Assembly: GCA_947500005.1 (NCBI GenBank) | Contig: CANMQJ010000018.1 | Span: 1-64,000 of the forward strand | DNA length: 64,000 bases | Origin: an uncultured Paracoccaceae bacterium | GTDB lineage: Bacteria; Pseudomonadota; Alphaproteobacteria; Rhodobacterales; Rhodobacteraceae | Direction of reading: 5' to 3' | Notes under the pieces: generated by a model | Databases searched by the model: none | What the model saw: the letters and a program-made list of their open reading frames with translations, nothing else | What the model was told of the DNA's origin: nothing | Shown here: piece after piece, positions 60,667 through 64,000 of the stretch | How the letters are laid out: every line of letters begins with the position of its first letter | Position numbering within the stretch: position 1 is the first letter of the stretch | Position numbers and translations under genes: made by a program

Positions 60667-61776
60667 TCACTTGGCCAGCCAGGCCTGGAACTTCGCGTCG
60701 ATGTCGTCGCGATAGTCGGCCCAGAACTCGTAGTTGTAGAGGAACGTGTTCTGCGCGTTGGCCGGATCGGTCGGCATGTGCGGCGCCATGTCGATGCCCA
60801 GTTCGGCATGCTTGCCGACCAGCGGGGCCGAGGACTTGCGGGCCGGACCATACGAGATCCATGCGGCCTGATCGGCCAGACGCTGGGTGTCGGTGGCGAA
60901 CATGATGTAGTCGAGCGCACGGTTCAGGCGATCCTCCGGCAGGCCGGCCGGGATGATCCAACCGTCAAGGTCGAACACCTGCGCGTCCCACATCATGGCG
61001 ACCGGCTGGTCCTGCTCCTCGATCACCGAGAAGAGACGACCGTTATAGGTCGAACCCATGAAGATCTCGCCATCGGCAAGCAACTGCGGCGTGTCGGCGC
61101 CGGCCGACCACCAGATCACGTCGTCCTTGATCTCGTCCAGCTTGGCGAGCGCCTGTTCCTGGCCCTCGGGGGTGGCGAGCACGTCATAGACTTCGTCCTT
61201 GGCGACGCCGTCGCAGAGCAGGGCCCATTCCATGTTGTTGATCGGGCGCTTCTCAAGCGAACGCTTGCCGGGATAGGTTTCCAGGTCCCACACGTCGCAA
61301 ATGTCGTTCGGGGGCTCGACGCCCTCGGGGACCATGTCGGTGCGATAGCCGAAGGTGGTCGAATAGACGATCTGCGGAATGAAGCAGTCGCCGACCAGCA
61401 ATTCGCCGAAGTCTTCCTCGGCCGAGGTGCCGTCCGGCGCGGCCGCCAGCATCTCGTCGGGGTCGATTTCCATCGCCAGACCCTCGTCGCACAGGCGCAG
61501 CGCGTCGGCGGCGACCACGTCGACGACGTCCCAGGTCACGTTGCCCGCTTCGTTCATGGCGCGCAGCTTGGCCACGGCCTCGTTCGAGCTTTCGTCGTTG
61601 ATGATCTTGACGCCCGTCTTTTCCATGTAGGGCTCGTGATAGGCTTTCTGCTGCGAGCGCGAATAGGCGCCGCCCCAGGACACGATCGTCATCTCGTCTG
61701 CCATGTCCTGCGCGGAGACGGCCGGCGCGACCAGCGCGGTCGTGACCGCCAGAGCTGTCAGTTTGGTGAGTTTCAT
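60667..61776 (-). CDS. Polyamine ABC transporter substrate-binding protein
   Basis: A 369-residue periplasmic binding protein with a signal peptide (about 1-22, ending VSA-Q) and the PotD/PotF-type fold (MTIVSWGGAYSRSQQKAYHEPYMEKTG, then WDVVDVVAADALRLCDEG). Its place beside PotA-, PotB- and PotC-type genes supports spermidine/putrescine-like uptake. The start at MKLTKLTALAV was chosen because it gives the signal peptide. Confidence 0.9.
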   Translation of the reverse strand: MKLTKLTALAVTTALVAPAVSAQDMADEMTIVSWGGAYSRSQQKAYHEPYMEKTGVKIINDESSNEAVAKLRAMNEAGNVTWDVVDVVAADALRLCDEGLAMEIDPDEMLAAAPDGTSAEEDFGELLVGDCFIPQIVYSTTFGYRTDMVPEGVEPPNDICDVWDLETYPGKRSLEKRPINNMEWALLCDGVAKDEVYDVLATPEGQEQALAKLDEIKDDVIWWSAGADTPQLLADGEIFMGSTYNGRLFSVIEEQDQPVAMMWDAQVFDLDGWIIPAGLPEDRLNRALDYIMFATDTQRLADQAAWISYGPARKSSAPLVGKHAELGIDMAPHMPTDPANAQNTFLYNYEFWADYRDDIDAKFQAWLAK

Positions 61777-61856
61777 GTAGATCTCTCCTTGTTGAAGCGA
61801 TTTTTGAGTGGGTTCTTGCCCCGGATCGCAAGCCGGGGGACACTGCGCGCGCCCGA

Positions 61857-62957
61857 TCAGGCGTCGAGCGCGCGACAATCCTGCGGCAGCCAGCCGATTT
61901 CGATCTGCTGGCCGGGTTGCAGACGCACCTGGTCGGGCGCGTTGCGGGTCTTGATGATGAATTCGTCGTTGCCGGCGACCCGCAGCCGTGTGCGGAAGAT
62001 ATCGCCCATGTAGATGAATTCCAGAACTTCGGCCTTGAGCGTGTGCACTCCTTCTTGAAGGCGGTCGCGATTGAACTCGACACGTTCCGGGCGGATCGAC
62101 ACGCGGGTCCGCTCGCCCGGCTTCGACACATTGATCAGCTTGGCGTCGATCAGGCCGCCGTCATCGAGCTGGATCAGCCCGATATCGCCGTTGACCTCCT
62201 TGATCGTGCCTTCGAGCGTGTTGTTCTCGCCGATGAACTGCGCGACGAAACTGTTCTTGGGCTCCTCGTACAGCACATCCGGCGGATCGAGTTGCTGGAT
62301 GCGGCCATCGTTGAACACCGCGACGCGGTCGGACATGGTCAGCGCCTCGGTCTGGTCGTGCGTCACGTAAACCACGGTGATCCCGAGGCGGTGGGCAAGA
62401 TCGGTGATCTCGAACTGCATCTTCTCGCGCAGCTGCTTGTCCAGCGCGCCCAGCGGTTCGTCCATCAGGACCAGCTCGGGCTCGAACACCAGGGCGCGGG
62501 CCAGGGCGACGCGTTGCTGCTGCCCGCCGGAAAGCTGCGCCGGCCGCCGGCCACCAAAGTCGCCCATCTCGACCATGTCGAGCGCGCGCTTGACCTTCTC
62601 CTCGCGGTCGGATTTGCCGATATTGCGAACCTCCAAAGGAAAGCTGAGGTTCTCGGCGATGGTCATGTGCGGGAACAGGGCGTAGTTCTGGAACACCATG
62701 CCGATGCCGCGCTTGTGCGGCGGGATGTTGTTGATCGACACGCCGTCGAGACGGATATCGCCATGCGTCGCGGTCTCGAACCCTGCCAGCATCATCAGGC
62801 AGGTGGTCTTGCCCGACCCGGACGGTCCCAACATCGTGAGAAACTCGCCCTTGGGCATCGTCAGGTTCAGATCTTTGACAACGAGCGTTTCGCCATCATA
62901 GCTTTTCTGGACGCGTTCGAATTCGACAAACGCATCGTTGCCGTTTGGTGCAGCCAA
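61857..62957 (-). CDS. Polyamine ABC transporter ATPase (PotA-like)
   Basis: A 366-residue ABC ATPase. Walker A is GPSGSGKT (44-51), the signature is LSGGQQQR and Walker B is LVLMDEP; a C-terminal TOBE domain follows. A TTG start at 62957 has GGGGAG at ideal distance and begins the family-like part; ATG 63059 would add 34 basic residues with a poor ribosome-binding site. It is the first gene of the pot-like operon, separated from the aminotransferase by a terminator. Confidence 0.9.
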   Translation of the reverse strand: MAAPNGNDAFVEFERVQKSYDGETLVVKDLNLTMPKGEFLTMLGPSGSGKTTCLMMLAGFETATHGDIRLDGVSINNIPPHKRGIGMVFQNYALFPHMTIAENLSFPLEVRNIGKSDREEKVKRALDMVEMGDFGGRRPAQLSGGQQQRVALARALVFEPELVLMDEPLGALDKQLREKMQFEITDLAHRLGITVVYVTHDQTEALTMSDRVAVFNDGRIQQLDPPDVLYEEPKNSFVAQFIGENNTLEGTIKEVNGDIGLIQLDDGGLIDAKLINVSKPGERTRVSIRPERVEFNRDRLQEGVHTLKAEVLEFIYMGDIFRTRLRVAGNDEFIIKTRNAPDQVRLQPGQQIEIGWLPQDCRALDA

Positions 62958-63105
62958 AGCAATCTCCCCGTTATGTTTTTTCCTCAGCGGTCTTCGCCGC
63001 TTGATGTCAAAGCCTAAACGCAGGTTCTGGTGTGTTGCAACCGGATTGCGATGATTCATGGCCCTTAGCGACATGGCAATCCTAGGATAAACCGTCCCGG
63101 AAAGC

Positions 63106-63131
63106 AAAACGCCGCCCCGAAAGGCGGCGTC
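63106..63131 (-). terminator. Terminator between aminotransferase and the transport operon
   Basis: On the minus strand ACGCCGCC pairs with GGCGGCGT around a 6-nt loop and is followed by TTTT, 20 nt past the aminotransferase stop. It implies the transporter has its own promoter. Confidence 0.88.
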
Positions 63132-63150
63132 TGTATAGTGTCGTACAACC

Positions 63151-64000
63151 TCAGGATGCAGCCTGCATCAGCCCCTTTTCCTTGACCGCCGCGGTAGCCT
63201 GTTCGAGCGAGCGGTTGATCCGCACGAACATCTCGTCGATGTCGGCGGGTGTGAGGGTGAGCGGCGGCGCGATCACCAGGCGATCCCCGACATGCCGCAT
63301 GATGACGTTGTTCGCGAAACAAATGTCACGGCACACGCCGCCCACGGTGCCGGGCGCCGTCGCGAACTTGGCGCGGCTCGCCTTGTCCGGGGTCAGCGCG
63401 ATGGAGGCCATGAGGCCGGTGATCACCGCCTCGCCAACCATCTCGTGCTCGGTCAGCTTCTTCCATTTCTCCTTCACCAGCGGGGCGGCGGTGTCACGGA
63501 CGTGATCGACCATGTGTTCCTCCTCCATCAGGCGCAGGTTTTCCAGCGCCACGGCCGCGGCTACCGGATGTCCGGAATAGGTGTAGCCGTGGCTGAACTC
63601 AACTTCGGCCATCACGGCGGCCACCTCGTCGGACACGATCGAGCCGCCGATGGGCGCGTAGCCAGAGCTCAGCCCCTTGGCGACGGTCATGATGTCGGGC
63701 CGGATGCCGAAGGTCTCGGAGCCGAACCAGTTGCCGGTCCGGCCAAAGCCGCAGATCACCTCGTCCGCGATCAGCAGAATCTCGTACTTGTCGCAGATGC
63801 GCTGGATCTCGGGCCAGTAGGTCTCGGGCGGGATGATGACGCCGCCCGCGCCCTGGATTGGCTCGCCGATAAAGGCCGCGACACGGTCTTCGCCCAGTTC
63901 CAGGATCGCCTCTTCAAGTTCGCGCGCGCGGGCCAGGCCGAATTCCTCGGGCGTCATGTCTCCGCCTTCGGCCCACCAGTTCGGCTGGTTGATATGATGA
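63151..64000 (-). CDS. Class III aminotransferase, cut by the right edge (partial)
   Basis: The visible 282 C-terminal residues belong to a class III PLP transaminase: LLIADEVICGFGRTG holds the PLP-binding Asp and VAKGLSSGYAPIGG the lysine. The frame is open through position 64000 (reading HHINQPNWWAEGGD before the first Met at 63957), so the start lies outside. The family includes omega-amino-acid:pyruvate and putrescine:pyruvate transaminases. Next to a polyamine transporter, a polyamine catabolic role is plausible but unproven. Confidence 0.88.
   Translation of the reverse strand, partial: HHINQPNWWAEGGDMTPEEFGLARARELEEAILELGEDRVAAFIGEPIQGAGGVIIPPETYWPEIQRICDKYEILLIADEVICGFGRTGNWFGSETFGIRPDIMTVAKGLSSGYAPIGGSIVSDEVAAVMAEVEFSHGYTYSGHPVAAAVALENLRLMEEEHMVDHVRDTAAPLVKEKWKKLTEHEMVGEAVITGLMASIALTPDKASRAKFATAPGTVGGVCRDICFANNVIMRHVGDRLVIAPPLTLTPADIDEMFVRINRSLEQATAAVKEKGLMQAAS

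Overview
The window is GC-rich chromosomal DNA from an alphaproteobacterium. The gene content (an interrupted dnaA/dnaN/recF/gyrB cluster, choice-of-anchor L plus Hint proteins, an RTX protein, an IalB-like protein, a serC-serA pair, a polyamine ABC system) points to the Rhodobacterales, most likely the roseobacter lineage. This is inferred from gene families and order; no rRNA gene is present to confirm it.

Layout. Positions 1-7,870 are an accessory island, visibly more AT-rich in its first 3.6 kb. It begins with repeated sequences like the end of an IS21-type element, then carries a DUF3800 protein, a two-gene unit (DUF6932-like nucleotidyltransferase plus an unknown overlapping partner), and a compact CBASS anti-phage locus. 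The CBASS locus has a CapV-like patatin phospholipase and a CD-NTase whose C-terminus carries what looks like a fused E2-like (ubiquitin-conjugating-like) domain. A divergent HTH regulator and ImmA/IrrE-type metallopeptidase (CapH/CapP-like) face it across a 20-bp-arm inverted repeat. From 7,872 the core chromosome starts: gyrB, a LysE exporter, recF, dnaN, a PhyH dioxygenase, an RTX protein and dnaA, then rpsT, enoyl-CoA hydratase, mutM, ubiE-ubiB, an Fe-S oxidoreductase, thiolase, kbl-tdh (threonine catabolism to glycine), a CysK-like enzyme, a phosphatase and a LysR regulator.

From 30.6 to 35.6 kb are the serine genes serA, serC (with a candidate serC leader) and divergent serB, then an asparaginase-II family protein. 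At 35.8-39.7 kb is a run of envelope genes: IalB-like, PepSY, cytochrome b561, a membrane-anchored LuxR-type HTH protein, PRC-barrel and a DUF4239-like protein. At 39.7-46.1 kb are rlmN, cbpA-cbpM, a LOG protein, a threonine-dehydratase-like enzyme and dapD. At 46.2-52.7 kb are a LysE protein, three Hint-type proteins and a prokaryotic glutamate-receptor-like channel. dapE, a DUF2064 protein, rnr and a DUF1801 protein follow. The window ends with a polyamine ABC transporter operon (two permeases of unusual size, binding protein, ATPase) and a class III aminotransferase cut by the right edge.

The most noteworthy items are the CD-NTase-E2 fusion CBASS, the uncharacterised DUF6932 pair beside it, the Hint cluster in which one member has lost the catalytic cysteine, and the glutamate-receptor-like channel.
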